Source: Eubacteriaceae bacterium (lineage in GTDB: Bacteria > Bacillota > Clostridia > Lachnospirales > Lachnospiraceae). Taken from it: a DNA stretch of 64,000 bases. The stretch covers positions 62,001 to 126,000 of the forward strand of contig CAJTDQ010000005.1 of the NCBI GenBank assembly GCA_910574895.1, in the 5' to 3' direction. The notes beneath the pieces are model-generated. The model was not told the DNA's origin and made no database searches. It worked only from the letters and a program-made list of their open reading frames with translations. The position numbers and the translations under genes were made by a program. Below, one piece after another: positions 56,099 through 64,000 of this stretch (its first letter is position 1; every line of letters begins with the position of its first letter).

Positions 56099-57031
56099 CT
56101 ACTGAAAGAGAGCCGTGCTGTAGTATCTGTCTCCTGAATCAGGAAGCAGTGCAACAATTTTCTTTCCTTTGTTTTCCGGTCTCTTTGCCAGTTCTGTTGC
56201 TGCAAACAATGCTGCTCCTGATGAAATTCCAACCAAAACACCTTCTGTTTTTGCAATTGCTTTTCCTGTTTCAAAAGCGTCTTCATTCGCAACTGGTATA
56301 ATTTCATCATAAATTTCCGTATTAAGTACATCCGGAACAAATCCTGCGCCGATTCCCTGAATCTTATGCGCTCCTGCTCTTCCTTCCGAAAGCACTGGGC
56401 TGTCCTTTGGTTCTACTGCTACAACTTTTACATTTGGATTCTTTGATTTTAAATATTCTCCAACACCCGTAATTGTTCCACCGGTTCCTACGCCTGCTAC
56501 AAAAATATCAATCTCTCCGTCTGTATCTTCCCAGATTTCCGGACCTGTCGTCAACTTATGAACTTTAGGATTTGACGAATTTATAAACTGTCCAAGAATA
56601 ACAGCCCCCGGTGTTTCGTTCTTTATCTCCTCTGCCTTAGCGATAGCACCTTTCATTCCTTTCGAACCTTCTGTAAGAACAATTTCTGCTCCATATGCTT
56701 TAATAATATTTCTTCGCTCAACACTCATTGTCTCCGGAATGGTAATAACGACTTTATAACCTTTTGCTGCTGCAACCGCCGCAATACCAATTCCCGTATT
56801 TCCAGATGTCGGTTCAATCAATGTTGCTCCCGGCTTAATTCTGCCACTCTCTTCTAAATCCTGTATCATCTGAAGTGCCACTCTATCCTTGACGCTTCCT
56901 GCCGGATTAAAATATTCCAACTTTACTAAAATCTCCGCCTCCGTCGCATCTGCATTTCTCTGATAATTTTCCACCAGCAATAGAGGGGTCTTCCCTATTA
57001 ACTCTAACGCACTTTTTTTTATGTCTGACAT
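56099..57031 (-). CDS. cysK: Cysteine synthase A
   Basis: 310 residues with the PLP lysine in NPAGSVKDRVA, the SGNTGIG loop and GTGGTITGVGEYL phosphate-binding region. It makes cysteine from O-acetylserine and sulfide. Two copies of an inverted repeat frame its promoter, so repression by a sulfur- or Fe-S-responsive regulator is likely. GGAGG precedes the start. Probably transcribed with metY. Confidence 0.95.
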   Translation of the reverse strand: MSDIKKSALELIGKTPLLLVENYQRNADATEAEILVKLEYFNPAGSVKDRVALQMIQDLEESGRIKPGATLIEPTSGNTGIGIAAVAAAKGYKVVITIPETMSVERRNIIKAYGAEIVLTEGSKGMKGAIAKAEEIKNETPGAVILGQFINSSNPKVHKLTTGPEIWEDTDGEIDIFVAGVGTGGTITGVGEYLKSKNPNVKVVAVEPKDSPVLSEGRAGAHKIQGIGAGFVPDVLNTEIYDEIIPVANEDAFETGKAIAKTEGVLVGISSGAALFAATELAKRPENKGKKIVALLPDSGDRYYSTALFQ

Positions 57032-57063
57032 TTCTACATACCTCCAATTATATTTATGTTTTA

Positions 57064-57086
57064 ATTCCTATTAATTTAGTAGGTTT
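57064..57086. promoter_or_regulatory. Candidate Rrf2-type operator, cysK site 1
   Basis: ATTCCTA, nine bases, TAGGTTT: the same CCTA-N9-TAGG core as at iscS. It lies just downstream of the predicted transcription start of cysK. Confidence 0.55.
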
Positions 57087-57100
57087 TAATCACTGTTAAA

Positions 57101-57129
57101 ATAATACCATCTTTTTCCTATCTTTGCAA
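57101..57129 (-). promoter_or_regulatory. Promoter of cysK
   Basis: TTGCAA (57124-57129), 17 bases, TATTAT (57101-57106) on the minus strand. The -35 box falls in the spacer of operator site 2. Confidence 0.6.
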
Positions 57130-57136
57130 TAGGTTT
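57114..57136. promoter_or_regulatory. Candidate Rrf2-type operator, cysK site 2
   Basis: TTTCCTA, nine bases, TAGGTTT, centred 50 bases from site 1 and covering the -35 box. Confidence 0.55.
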
Positions 57137-57220
57137 TTAAATTTTAATTAAAATAAATGTCATTTTCATTTTACATATTTTTATAATGTAATGCTACTAT
57201 ATTTTTTTATGTACTAACAA

Positions 57221-57251
57221 AAAAACATGAAAGACTTCTCCCTCATGTTTC
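57221..57251 (-). terminator. Terminator of the DUF2383-like gene
   Basis: Arms AACATGA/TCATGTT followed by seven T residues on the minus strand. Confidence 0.8.
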
Positions 57252-57270
57252 TTCGCCTAATATTCGATAT

Positions 57271-57702
57271 TTATAAAAACTTTTCCATGTGTCCCATAAA
57301 CTCTTTTTCTGTTTTTACCAACTGATGTGCAATCCTTTTTGCTTCTTCGGAAGCATTGCTATAATCATTTTCATATTCACAGATAGACTGAATCCCCATA
57401 TTACATCCATCCATCATCAACTTCGCTGCCTGATGATTGTCTCCCATAAAAGTCATTTTCATTTCAGTAGTCAAATGAGACATGACACTTGCCATTAAGC
57501 CCGGTTCCTTTCCATTCTCCCCTGCATCCTGCAGTAAATGTACTGTCCTTGCTTTAATCTGCTTATGTTTATCCTTATATTCTTCAATAATATTTTTCAT
57601 CTGACTATCATGTAATTTTTCTTCAACTTGTTCCATACTTCCTATTGCCATCTTACAACCGGAATTACACTCTTTTAGCAATTTAATTGTATCCTCGTTC
57701 AT
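57271..57702 (-). CDS. Small ferritin-like helical protein (DUF2383/PA2169-like)
   Basis: About 143 residues from the ATG behind GGGAGG; the longer frame has no site. The sequence is all-helical with ECNSGCKMAIGSMEQVEEKL, ATVHLLQD-like ARTVHLLQDAG and MMDGCNMGIQSICEYEND segments, resembling the DUF2383 ferritin-like group, but the family match is from memory and moderate. Function unknown. It is downstream of mnmA on the other side of a terminator. Confidence 0.65.
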   Translation of the reverse strand: MNEDTIKLLKECNSGCKMAIGSMEQVEEKLHDSQMKNIIEEYKDKHKQIKARTVHLLQDAGENGKEPGLMASVMSHLTTEMKMTFMGDNHQAAKLMMDGCNMGIQSICEYENDYSNASEEAKRIAHQLVKTEKEFMGHMEKFL

Positions 57703-57779
57703 ATTACCTCCCGGGTGTATCAAACCCAAACTATAAAAATTAATGATTTTTATTAATATTTACAAGTATACAGATTTTA

Positions 57780-58862
57780 TTACATTATTTCAGTTTTCAC
57801 AATACAGCCTCCGCCAAGAACTATTTCCCCATTATATAATACAACCGACTGTCCTTTTGTAATTGCACGAATAGGCTCATCAAATGTAATTTTTACATTA
57901 CCATTATCCAATACCTCTGCCACTCCCTCTGTCAATGGTTGATGATATCTGGTTCTTCCACTAATTCGAATGGGTTCTTTTGGAATCTCCCCTGAAATCC
58001 AATTGAAATCTGCAGCAATTAATTCTGTTGAAAATAAATCTTTATTTCTTCCTACTACAACCTCATTTGTTTCCGGTTTGATTTCTAGCACATAATGTTT
58101 TCCATCGCGATTCACATTAATTCCTTTTCTCTGACCAACTGTATACCGATAATATCCGTTATGTTGTCCAATTACTTTTCCGTTAATATCTAAAAAATTA
58201 CCCTTTCCAACTTTTTCATTCGTGTAATTTTCAATAAACTGCATATGATTGCCATCAGGGATAAAACATATATCCTGGCTATCATGTTTATCTGCATTAA
58301 TTAACTGATACTTATCAGCAATTTTTCTGATTTCCTCCTTAGTATATTCACCGAGTGGGAGCATAGTATGTGCCAGCTGCTTCTGGGTCATATAATACAG
58401 AACATAACTTTGATCTTTTGAATCATCCACACCTTTTAATAACTCATATTTTTTTGTTTCCTGATTAAATCTGATTCGTGCATAATGTCCGGTAACAATC
58501 ACGTCACATTCTAATTCTTTTGCCCGACGGTCTAACTCATTAAATTTCAGATAACGGTTACAGTCTACACAAGGATTTGGTGTCATACCGCATTTGTAAC
58601 AACTCACAAATTTGTCCATAACTTTTTCCCTAAATTGTGCTTTAAAATTAAACACGTAATATGGAAAACCAAACTTATGGGCAATACTTCTGGCATCTTC
58701 TATATCACTTAAAGAACAACAGGTCTTTTCCTGAGACATATTTAAATCTTCATTATCATAAAGTTTCATTGTAACGCCTATAGGCTCGTATCCTTTTTCT
58801 TTCATAAACACGGCAGCAACACTACTGTCTACACCACCGCTCATTGCAATCAGTGCTTTCAT
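57780..58862 (-). CDS. mnmA: tRNA 2-thiouridylase MnmA
   Basis: 360 residues from the ATG giving MKALIAMSGGVDSSVAAVFM (PP-loop), preceded by AAGGA; the earlier start is unsupported. Catalytic cysteines are in NPCVDCNRYLKF and SQDICFIPDG. It adds sulfur to U34 of Lys, Glu and Gln tRNAs using sulfur from IscS, whose gene lies upstream in the same unit. Confidence 0.95.
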   Translation of the reverse strand: MKALIAMSGGVDSSVAAVFMKEKGYEPIGVTMKLYDNEDLNMSQEKTCCSLSDIEDARSIAHKFGFPYYVFNFKAQFREKVMDKFVSCYKCGMTPNPCVDCNRYLKFNELDRRAKELECDVIVTGHYARIRFNQETKKYELLKGVDDSKDQSYVLYYMTQKQLAHTMLPLGEYTKEEIRKIADKYQLINADKHDSQDICFIPDGNHMQFIENYTNEKVGKGNFLDINGKVIGQHNGYYRYTVGQRKGINVNRDGKHYVLEIKPETNEVVVGRNKDLFSTELIAADFNWISGEIPKEPIRISGRTRYHQPLTEGVAEVLDNGNVKITFDEPIRAITKGQSVVLYNGEIVLGGGCIVKTEIM

Positions 58863-58934
58863 AAATTCATCCTTCATCACGGCATAGCCATTATTCATAT
58901 TTCACTAACATACTACCCCAATTGAATGATTTTA

Positions 58935-59309
58935 TCAACACGATTTTTTCATCTGATAATCCTCAATCGCACACTTAATAGCTTCTTCTGCCAATACCGA
59001 ACAATGTATCTTATGAGCAGGCAGCCCCTCAAGCGCCTCTACTACAGCCTTATTCGTCAATTCCAATGCCTGATGAACCGGCTTTCCCTTTATCAATTCA
59101 GTTGCCATTGAACTGCTGGCAATAGCAGAACCACAACCAAATGTCTGAAACTTCACATCAGATATCACCCCATTATCTACCTTAATATAGATTTTCATAA
59201 TATCTCCACACTTGGCATTTCCTACTTCACCAATACCATCTGCATCATCAAGCTTTCCTACGTTTCTAGGATTCATAAAATGATCCATTACTTTCTCACT
59301 ATATAACAT
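58935..59309 (-). CDS. iscU: Fe-S cluster scaffold protein IscU/NifU-like
   Basis: 124 residues with Cys34 (KCGD), Cys59 (GCGSAIASSS) and Cys103 (HCSVLAEEA) plus Asp36, the cluster ligands. It builds Fe-S clusters with sulfur from the upstream desulfurase; GAGGAG precedes the start. Confidence 0.95.
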   Translation of the reverse strand: MLYSEKVMDHFMNPRNVGKLDDADGIGEVGNAKCGDIMKIYIKVDNGVISDVKFQTFGCGSAIASSSMATELIKGKPVHQALELTNKAVVEALEGLPAHKIHCSVLAEEAIKCAIEDYQMKKSC

Positions 59310-59332
59310 AAAAACTCCTCTCGTTTATTGTC

Positions 59333-60520
59333 TTATTCATTATTTGTTTCTTTTTGTTTCGTAATCTGTTCCCACATTGGAGAAATACTTCTAAGATACT
59401 CCACCACTTCTTTTGTCTGCTCTACAATATAGTCCATTTCTTCCATGGTATTTTCAGAACTTATTGTCAGCCTCAGAGAACCGTGAGCGACCTCATGAGG
59501 TCTTCCAATTGCCAGAAGAACATGGCTGGGTTCCAACGAACCGGATGTACATGCTGAACCGGATGAAGCAGAAATACCTCTGGAATCTAACAACAACAAT
59601 AAAGATTCCCCTTCAATTCCCTCAAAAATGTAATTCACATTCCCGGGTAATCTGTTTTTCCAATCACCATTTAACATCGAATGACTGATTTCAGACAGCC
59701 CCACAATCAACCTGTCTCTTAAAGCAGTCTCTTTTCGGGCATTTTCTTCTAAATGACTACATGCTTCTTTCAAAGTTTCTGCCATACCTGCAATTCCCGG
59801 AAGATTTTCCGTACCCGCACGCTTTCCCCGCTCCTGTGCTCCTCCTTCAATAATATTTGTAAGAGGAAGATTTTTTCTAACATATAATGCTCCCACCCCT
59901 TTTGGCCCATGAAATTTGTGGGATGATAGTGACAACATATCAATATTTAATTTTTTTACATCAATTTCTACATGGCCTGCTGCCTGAACCGCATCTGTAT
60001 GAAAGATAATTTCTTTTTCTCTGCATATTCTCCCAATCTCTCCAATAGGCTGTATCGTCCCAATCTCATTATTTGCAAACATAATTGTCGCGAATGCTGT
60101 ATCTTCTCTAATTGCATCAACAAAATCTTCTACTCTGATAATTCCATCTTCCGGTACATCCAATAGCGTTACTTCAAAACCTTTCTTTTCTAATTTTTTT
60201 AATGTATGGAGTACTGCGTGATGTTCTATTTTCGTCGAAATAATATGTTTCTTCTTATTTAAAAGACCAATTTCTGCTGCCGAGATAATCGCCTGATTAT
60301 CTGACTCAGTCCCTCCTGACGTAAAATATACTTCTTTAAATTCTGCTCCAATACAATCAGCAACATCCTTTCTTGCTTTTTCAAGTATTTCCTTAGCTTT
60401 CTGTCCCATACTGTGCAGACTCGAAGGATTACCATATACATCCTTCATTATATTTAAAACAGTTTCCACTGCTGACTTACTCATTTTTGTTGTAGCAGCA
60501 TTATCAGCATATATATACAT
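59333..60520 (-). CDS. iscS: Cysteine desulfurase, IscS/NifS type
   Basis: 395 residues from the ATG giving MYIYADNAATTKMSKSAVET behind AGGAGG; the longer frame would run through the promoter. The PLP lysine is in SLSSHKFHGPKG and the sulfur-carrying cysteine in ASSGSACTSGS. It moves sulfur from cysteine to IscU and MnmA. First gene of iscS-iscU-mnmA. An inverted repeat covers the predicted start of transcription. Confidence 0.95.
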   Translation of the reverse strand: MYIYADNAATTKMSKSAVETVLNIMKDVYGNPSSLHSMGQKAKEILEKARKDVADCIGAEFKEVYFTSGGTESDNQAIISAAEIGLLNKKKHIISTKIEHHAVLHTLKKLEKKGFEVTLLDVPEDGIIRVEDFVDAIREDTAFATIMFANNEIGTIQPIGEIGRICREKEIIFHTDAVQAAGHVEIDVKKLNIDMLSLSSHKFHGPKGVGALYVRKNLPLTNIIEGGAQERGKRAGTENLPGIAGMAETLKEACSHLEENARKETALRDRLIVGLSEISHSMLNGDWKNRLPGNVNYIFEGIEGESLLLLLDSRGISASSGSACTSGSLEPSHVLLAIGRPHEVAHGSLRLTISSENTMEEMDYIVEQTKEVVEYLRSISPMWEQITKQKETNNE

Positions 60521-60536
60521 ATTGTTTCCTCCTTTT

Positions 60537-60559
60537 ATTCCTATTGTTTCACTAGGAAT
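60537..60559. promoter_or_regulatory. Candidate Rrf2-type operator at iscS
   Basis: Perfect seven-base arms ATTCCTA and TAGGAAT with a nine-base spacer. It touches the -10 box and covers the start point of iscS, a repressor position. Confidence 0.6.
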
Positions 60560-60586
60560 TATACTTCTGTTTTTTAAATTTGTAAA
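60558..60586 (-). promoter_or_regulatory. Promoter of iscS-iscU-mnmA
   Basis: TTTACA (60581-60586), 17 bases, TATAAT (60558-60563) on the minus strand. Confidence 0.7.
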
Positions 60587-60669
60587 TATCTTTCTTTTAT
60601 CAAACTGTTTTTTTCGACTTTGCAAATATATTTGTACAGATTTGAGAGTGATATGTTACATTTTTCCTG

Positions 60670-60698
60670 TTGACAAATTACATTTTTTACGGTATAAC
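60670..60698 (+). promoter_or_regulatory. Promoter of the SleB-like gene
   Basis: TTGACA (60670-60675), 17 bases, TATAAC (60693-60698): a near-perfect vegetative promoter, about 45 bases before the start codon. Confidence 0.7.
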
Positions 60699-60747
60699 CA
60701 TTATTCGTAAGACAAACGTAACATTTTTGTAACAAACGGAGGTTGTT

Positions 60748-61443
60748 TTGAAGATTAAAATTTTTAGTTTTATGTTATTATTGTTTATATGTACAGCTAC
60801 TACATTTACAATAAAAGCTGACACTCAGCCAATAACTACGAACAAATCAATAAAAGTAAATAAAAACACAAAATTATATAAAATACTTAAAGTTAAGAAA
60901 AGTACAATGAAGAACTACACTATCACATCAAGCAAACCTAAAGTTGCTTCTGTTTCATCGACAGGTGTAGTCAAAGGATTAAAAAAAGGTTCTTCTACAA
61001 TCGAACTGCTTTCAAAATCAACTGGTACAGCTTTTGCTAAAGTTAAAATTAAAGTTAAAAACAAATATAACAAGGCTGAATTAAGATTAATGTCATCAAT
61101 CATTTTCAGCGAAGCCGGCAGCGAGTGTTTTGCCGGAAAAAAAGCTGTTGGAATTGTAATCATGAACCGCATAAAATCAAAAAGTTTTCCAGGCTCTTTA
61201 AGCGGGGTTATTTATCAGCCATACCAGTTCGGTCCTGTTAGAAACGGCTCATTAAGCCGCTCCCTTTCCTTATATGACAGCGGAAGATTAAACAAAGACT
61301 GTATTAAAGCAGCAAAATTAACATTAAATGGAGACAAAAAAGTAAAATACAGAAATAAAACAATTGATATGTCCAGTTACTTATTCTTTAGTGGATATGT
61401 CAGTGGAGCAAGATTATCAATTCAGAATCATCAATTTAAATAA
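60748..61443 (+). CDS. Secreted SleB-type cell-wall hydrolase with Ig-like (Big2) domain
   Basis: 231 residues: signal peptide (1-24), bacterial Ig-like domain (about 30-105, ITSSKPKVASVSSTGVVKGL), and a SleB hydrolase domain (about 108-231, with SSIIFSEAGSECFAGKKAVG and catalytic Glu122, YQPYQFGPV). Such enzymes cleave glycan strands of peptidoglycan; SleB proper works in spore germination, but a vegetative promoter suggests wall turnover. The start codon is TTG, five bases after GGAGG. It is convergent to the Rrf2 gene and sits between it and iscS. Confidence 0.88.
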   Translation: MKIKIFSFMLLLFICTATTFTIKADTQPITTNKSIKVNKNTKLYKILKVKKSTMKNYTITSSKPKVASVSSTGVVKGLKKGSSTIELLSKSTGTAFAKVKIKVKNKYNKAELRLMSSIIFSEAGSECFAGKKAVGIVIMNRIKSKSFPGSLSGVIYQPYQFGPVRNGSLSRSLSLYDSGRLNKDCIKAAKLTLNGDKKVKYRNKTIDMSSYLFFSGYVSGARLSIQNHQFK

Positions 61444-61489
61444 AATAAAAGAGTTCGCTTCAATTTAATTTGCGAACTCTTTTATTTTA
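61441..61489. terminator. Bidirectional terminator between the SleB and Rrf2 genes
   Basis: Eighteen-base arms TAAAATAAAAGAGTTCGC and its complement (61441-61458 and 61472-61489). Confidence 0.9.
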
Positions 61490-61897
61490 TATTCTTTTAT
61501 TTATCACATCATCTAATGTAACGCTGTCAAGATATTTATCAATAATATGATTTAATTCTTTCCAAAGTGGCAGCGTGACACAATCTTTTGCTCTTTCACA
61601 AGCTTCAGCTCCTTCTTCTAAACACATAACCGGAGCTAATGTACCTTCTGTAAGTTTTAAAATTTCACCTACCGTATATTCTGATGGAGTCTTGGCTAAT
61701 TTATATCCTCCCGTTTTTCCTCTTTGGCTGCGTACCATATTTCCCTTATTAAGCATCGACACAATCATCTCTAAATATTTCATAGATATATTCTGTCTCT
61801 CTGCAACATCTTTTAACGAAACAAAATTTTCATCTCCGTTCTGAGCCAGATCTATCATTACACGAAGAGCATATCTTCCTTTTGTTGAAATCATCAT
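61487..61897 (-). CDS. Rrf2 family transcription regulator with three cysteines (IscR/CymR-like)
   Basis: 136 residues: winged-helix domain (GRYALRVMIDLAQNG, SMKYLEMIVSMLNKG, RGKTGGYKLAKTP) and Cys92, Cys100 and Cys106 (CX7CX5C), close to the IscR spacing that holds a [2Fe-2S] cluster; CymR proteins lack them. It probably senses Fe-S or cysteine status and represses the iscS and cysK promoters, inferred from proximity and shared palindromes. Its start overlaps the PAP2 gene by four bases. Confidence 0.88.
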   Translation of the reverse strand: MMISTKGRYALRVMIDLAQNGDENFVSLKDVAERQNISMKYLEMIVSMLNKGNMVRSQRGKTGGYKLAKTPSEYTVGEILKLTEGTLAPVMCLEEGAEACERAKDCVTLPLWKELNHIIDKYLDSVTLDDVINKRI

Positions 61898-62448
61898 AAT
61901 ATTTCACCTCTGTTCTGCTTTTTTGCAATAAAAGCACTGATAATTCTATTTCCTGTATAATATGTTGCCATTCCGATAATCACCCCTAATACTGCTCCGC
62001 CTAAAACATCTGTAGGAAAATGAACATATAAATATAATCTGGAAAAAGCAATTCCTGCTGCAAGTGGAATTACTATCCATCCCCACTCTTTTCTATAAAG
62101 CGTTATAATTGTTGCTGCTATCACAGATGCCTGTGTATGCCCCGATGGGAATGAATAATCTTTTGGCACAGATATTAACATATTAAATTCTGTGTCAAGC
62201 CAGCACGGTCTTGGTCTTGCCACCAGATTCTTCAAAATTCCATTGCCAATAATCAATCCAAGCAATAACCCTACAAGGACTAAAAACCCTATTTTACGAT
62301 GTTTCTTACTTATCAGCAAAACAACACCTATTACTATCCATATAGCACCGGCATTTCCTAACATAGTGATTCTTGGCATAAGCCAATCCATAAATCCACT
62401 ACTTAGCATACTTTGTATTTTATCTAATATTGTCCAATCAATCGCCAT
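61894..62448 (-). CDS. PAP2-family membrane phosphatase
   Basis: About 184 residues with five to six spans and the three phosphatase motifs KNLVARPRP, FPSGHTQAS and SRLYLYVHFPTD. Such enzymes dephosphorylate undecaprenyl diphosphate or lipid phosphates on the outer face of the membrane. I favour the second ATG (AGGAA seven bases upstream) over one two codons earlier. It is translationally coupled to the Rrf2 regulator. Confidence 0.9.
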   Translation of the reverse strand: MAIDWTILDKIQSMLSSGFMDWLMPRITMLGNAGAIWIVIGVVLLISKKHRKIGFLVLVGLLLGLIIGNGILKNLVARPRPCWLDTEFNMLISVPKDYSFPSGHTQASVIAATIITLYRKEWGWIVIPLAAGIAFSRLYLYVHFPTDVLGGAVLGVIIGMATYYTGNRIISAFIAKKQNRGEIL

Positions 62449-62540
62449 AATCATTTCCTGTTTCGTTATTTCTTGTCATTCTACAATATATTTCTTATTA
62501 TATTAAAACATAATCTGCAATATTTGTCCATTAAGGAAAA

Positions 62541-62572
62541 AAATCGCAGGCACTAAAATGCCTGCGATAAAA
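62541..62572 (-). terminator. Terminator of the fibronectin-domain gene
   Basis: Ten-base arms ATCGCAGGCA/TGCCTGCGAT followed by six T residues on the minus strand. Confidence 0.88.
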
Positions 62573-62581
62573 AGTTGTTTT

Positions 62582-64000
62582 CTATTTTTTTATTTTAATA
62601 CGCTTTGGTTTTGACCAGGCACCTTCATAAGTTTTTCCTGATACAACCCTAACCGCCTTTACTCTTACATAAAGCTTCTTTACTTTCTTTATCTTCTTGC
62701 TTGATAATTTTACAGAAACTTTTTTAACAGTTTTATTTACGAGAACTCTTTTAAAATTCTTTTTATTAGAAACTTGAATTTTATATTTTGTAGCTCCTGT
62801 TACCTTCTTAAACTTAATGTTTACTTTCTTTGCATTTTTCTTTTTCACTGCACTCTTTACAGATACTTTTCCCACCTTAATATTATTTTTCGGTGCAATA
62901 GTACTCTTTGGTTTTGCTGTTGTTGGGTTTGTAACTGACGGCTTACCTGTAGGAGTTTCAATCTCCTTCGTTGTCTGAACAATAACAGTTGTCTGTATAT
63001 CGTCGCCCTTTGTTGTCTCTACACTACCACCTGTTGTTTCCACCGAATTTACAGTTGTTTCATCTGCGTCATTCGTGCTTTCTATCTGTTGTCCAGTTGT
63101 CTCAATCTCCTGATATTCCTGATATGAAGGGTCTGCCAGTTCTGCTGGTGTCTTTGTGTCCAATCCCGGATCTGCAGCCACTGTAATCGTTTTTGACAAT
63201 CCAAAAGATTCTACATTATTACTTGTATACTGTGATCTGACTTCCACAGTATAAGTTCCTGATGCCAGCCTGTTTTCATAATAACTTGGCTCATTTCCAT
63301 TTATCCCACACTTAATACACACACCATCTACAAACAGGTTCAATTTCTGCCCTGTGAAATCTGAATCTGATGACCATGCCACTGTGAATCCATATTGAAT
63401 TCCTTCTGTTATAATTGTAAGTCCTAATGGCAATGTTGGCTGGTTTGGTTTATCAAATGACTGTGCATTATCTATTTTTTCACCCTTTACTGTTACTTTC
63501 GATGACTGTCCAAAAGAAGGTGCTGCAAAAGCAGATTCTTCTCCCTCAGCATTCACTGCTGATAGAAATACCAAGTATGTTCCTGAAGAAACACTCTCTA
63601 AAATCACATTAGAAGTAGAAGCTCCATCAATATATGCTCTACGGTAAGGTGTTCCTGTTGCTGCATCAAAAATGTATAAGTTATATCCTACTACACTCGG
63701 ATCATATGCAGGAATATCTGACTGTGAAGACGGTGCCCACGCAACTCCCAGTTTATTATCTGCCTGTGCAGGATTATCTGCCGGTACTTCCGGGTTCCCT
63801 GTGATAAGGCTTAATCCGTTAGGTGTCTTTGGTCCTACACAATTTTTTGGATATGCATAATTTAATGTATCTCCAGTAACGGTAAACTCTTTTGCTTCTG
63901 ATAATGGTCCCTCTCCTTTGGAATTTACATTGGCAGCCTGCGCCGTATAATTTCCTGCAGAAAGTCCTCCAACAACACCACCATTCGTAGCGTTTCCAAT
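62582..64000 (-). CDS. Secreted fibronectin-type repeat protein, 3' part
   Basis: The frame is open from base 64000 to the stop, at least 472 codons; the start lies beyond the window. The GTG at 63605-63607 is internal. The visible part has three fibronectin-like repeats (KNCVGPKTPNGLSLITG, KLGVAWAPSS, GLTIITEGIQYGFTVAWSSD), a Thr-rich linker (about 63130-62890 in DNA), and a very basic terminal fibronectin domain (KVSVKSAVKKKNAKKVNIKF, ending WSKPKRIKIKK). It is probably a surface-bound adhesin or scaffold, held by charge, because no sortase motif or membrane span is present. A strong terminator follows. Confidence 0.8.
   Translation of the reverse strand: MGNATNGGVVGGLSAGNYTAQAANVNSKGEGPLSEAKEFTVTGDTLNYAYPKNCVGPKTPNGLSLITGNPEVPADNPAQADNKLGVAWAPSSQSDIPAYDPSVVGYNLYIFDAATGTPYRRAYIDGASTSNVILESVSSGTYLVFLSAVNAEGEESAFAAPSFGQSSKVTVKGEKIDNAQSFDKPNQPTLPLGLTIITEGIQYGFTVAWSSDSDFTGQKLNLFVDGVCIKCGINGNEPSYYENRLASGTYTVEVRSQYTSNNVESFGLSKTITVAADPGLDTKTPAELADPSYQEYQEIETTGQQIESTNDADETTVNSVETTGGSVETTKGDDIQTTVIVQTTKEIETPTGKPSVTNPTTAKPKSTIAPKNNIKVGKVSVKSAVKKKNAKKVNIKFKKVTGATKYKIQVSNKKNFKRVLVNKTVKKVSVKLSSKKIKKVKKLYVRVKAVRVVSGKTYEGAWSKPKRIKIKK

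Noticed and set aside
57032-57270. SAM riboswitch or T-box before cysK-metY
   Set aside because: No such core sequence was seen; the spacer is short and is better explained by palindromic operators.
63605-63607. GTG as the start of the fibronectin-domain gene
   Set aside because: The frame is open upstream to the window edge and continues a fibronectin repeat, so this codon is internal.

Overview
This window comes from an AT-rich, Gram-positive, strictly anaerobic Firmicute, most likely a member of the Lachnospiraceae or a close clostridial relative. The pointers are the clostridial-style S10-spc-alpha ribosomal cluster, an L17 with a long internal insertion, meso-diaminopimelate dehydrogenase, two rubrerythrins, zinc-type S14 and L36, DUF4474, and secreted lysine-rich fibronectin/LRR proteins. 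No tRNA, rRNA, CRISPR array, insertion sequence or prophage was seen. Species cannot be fixed from the sequence alone.

Layout. 1-10 kb: the start of a PTS sugar permease with a structured leader and a 74-bp-periodic palindromic repeat array; a large secreted discoidin-domain protein; DUF1275 and PnuC membrane proteins, the latter behind an attenuator-like leader; a cold-shock protein; a divergent prenyl-diphosphate synthase; a MATE exporter; an Fe-S uracil-DNA glycosylase; a BFD-like ferredoxin and a DUF1848 protein. 10.5-15 kb: rpsI-rplM, truA and the energy-coupling-factor module ecfT-ecfA2-ecfA1 (gene order reversed because these are on the minus strand). 15-23.5 kb: a block of surface and regulatory genes (LtaS-like enzyme, glycosyltransferase, LRR protein, subtilase fusion, LytTR regulator, DUF2007). 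It sits where rplQ and ecfA1 are normally neighbours, and its rplQ-side spacers carry a dispersed two-hairpin repeat. 24-40 kb: the continuous minus-strand S10-spc-alpha cluster from rpsJ to rplQ. 40-54 kb: housekeeping singletons (GIY-YIG, ddh, NSS transporter, TrmH, two GNATs, two rubrerythrins, RlmI-like methylase, PPTase), an ECF sigma factor coupled to a membrane beta-propeller protein, NimA-like and YbaK proteins, and a DUF4474-metallophosphoesterase pair. 54-62.5 kb: a sulfur and Fe-S region (ArsC-like, metY, cysK, mnmA, iscU, iscS, Rrf2 regulator) interrupted by a SleB-type hydrolase. 62.5-64 kb: the 3' part of a second fibronectin-rich secreted protein.

How the parts work together. 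The ribosomal cluster supplies S10-spc-alpha proteins plus SecY, Adk, Map, IF-1 and RpoA. The sulfur region links sulfide capture (CysK, MetY), sulfur mobilisation (IscS), cluster assembly (IscU) and tRNA thiolation (MnmA). I find the same inverted repeat (CCTA-N9-TAGG core) once at the iscS promoter and twice at the cysK promoter, which suggests one shared regulator, most simply the three-cysteine Rrf2 protein encoded nearby. Several genes have near-consensus sigma-A promoters (spacing 16-17) and intrinsic terminators, listed individually. Coordinates of start codons were refined from ribosome-binding sites where the longest frame was implausible.
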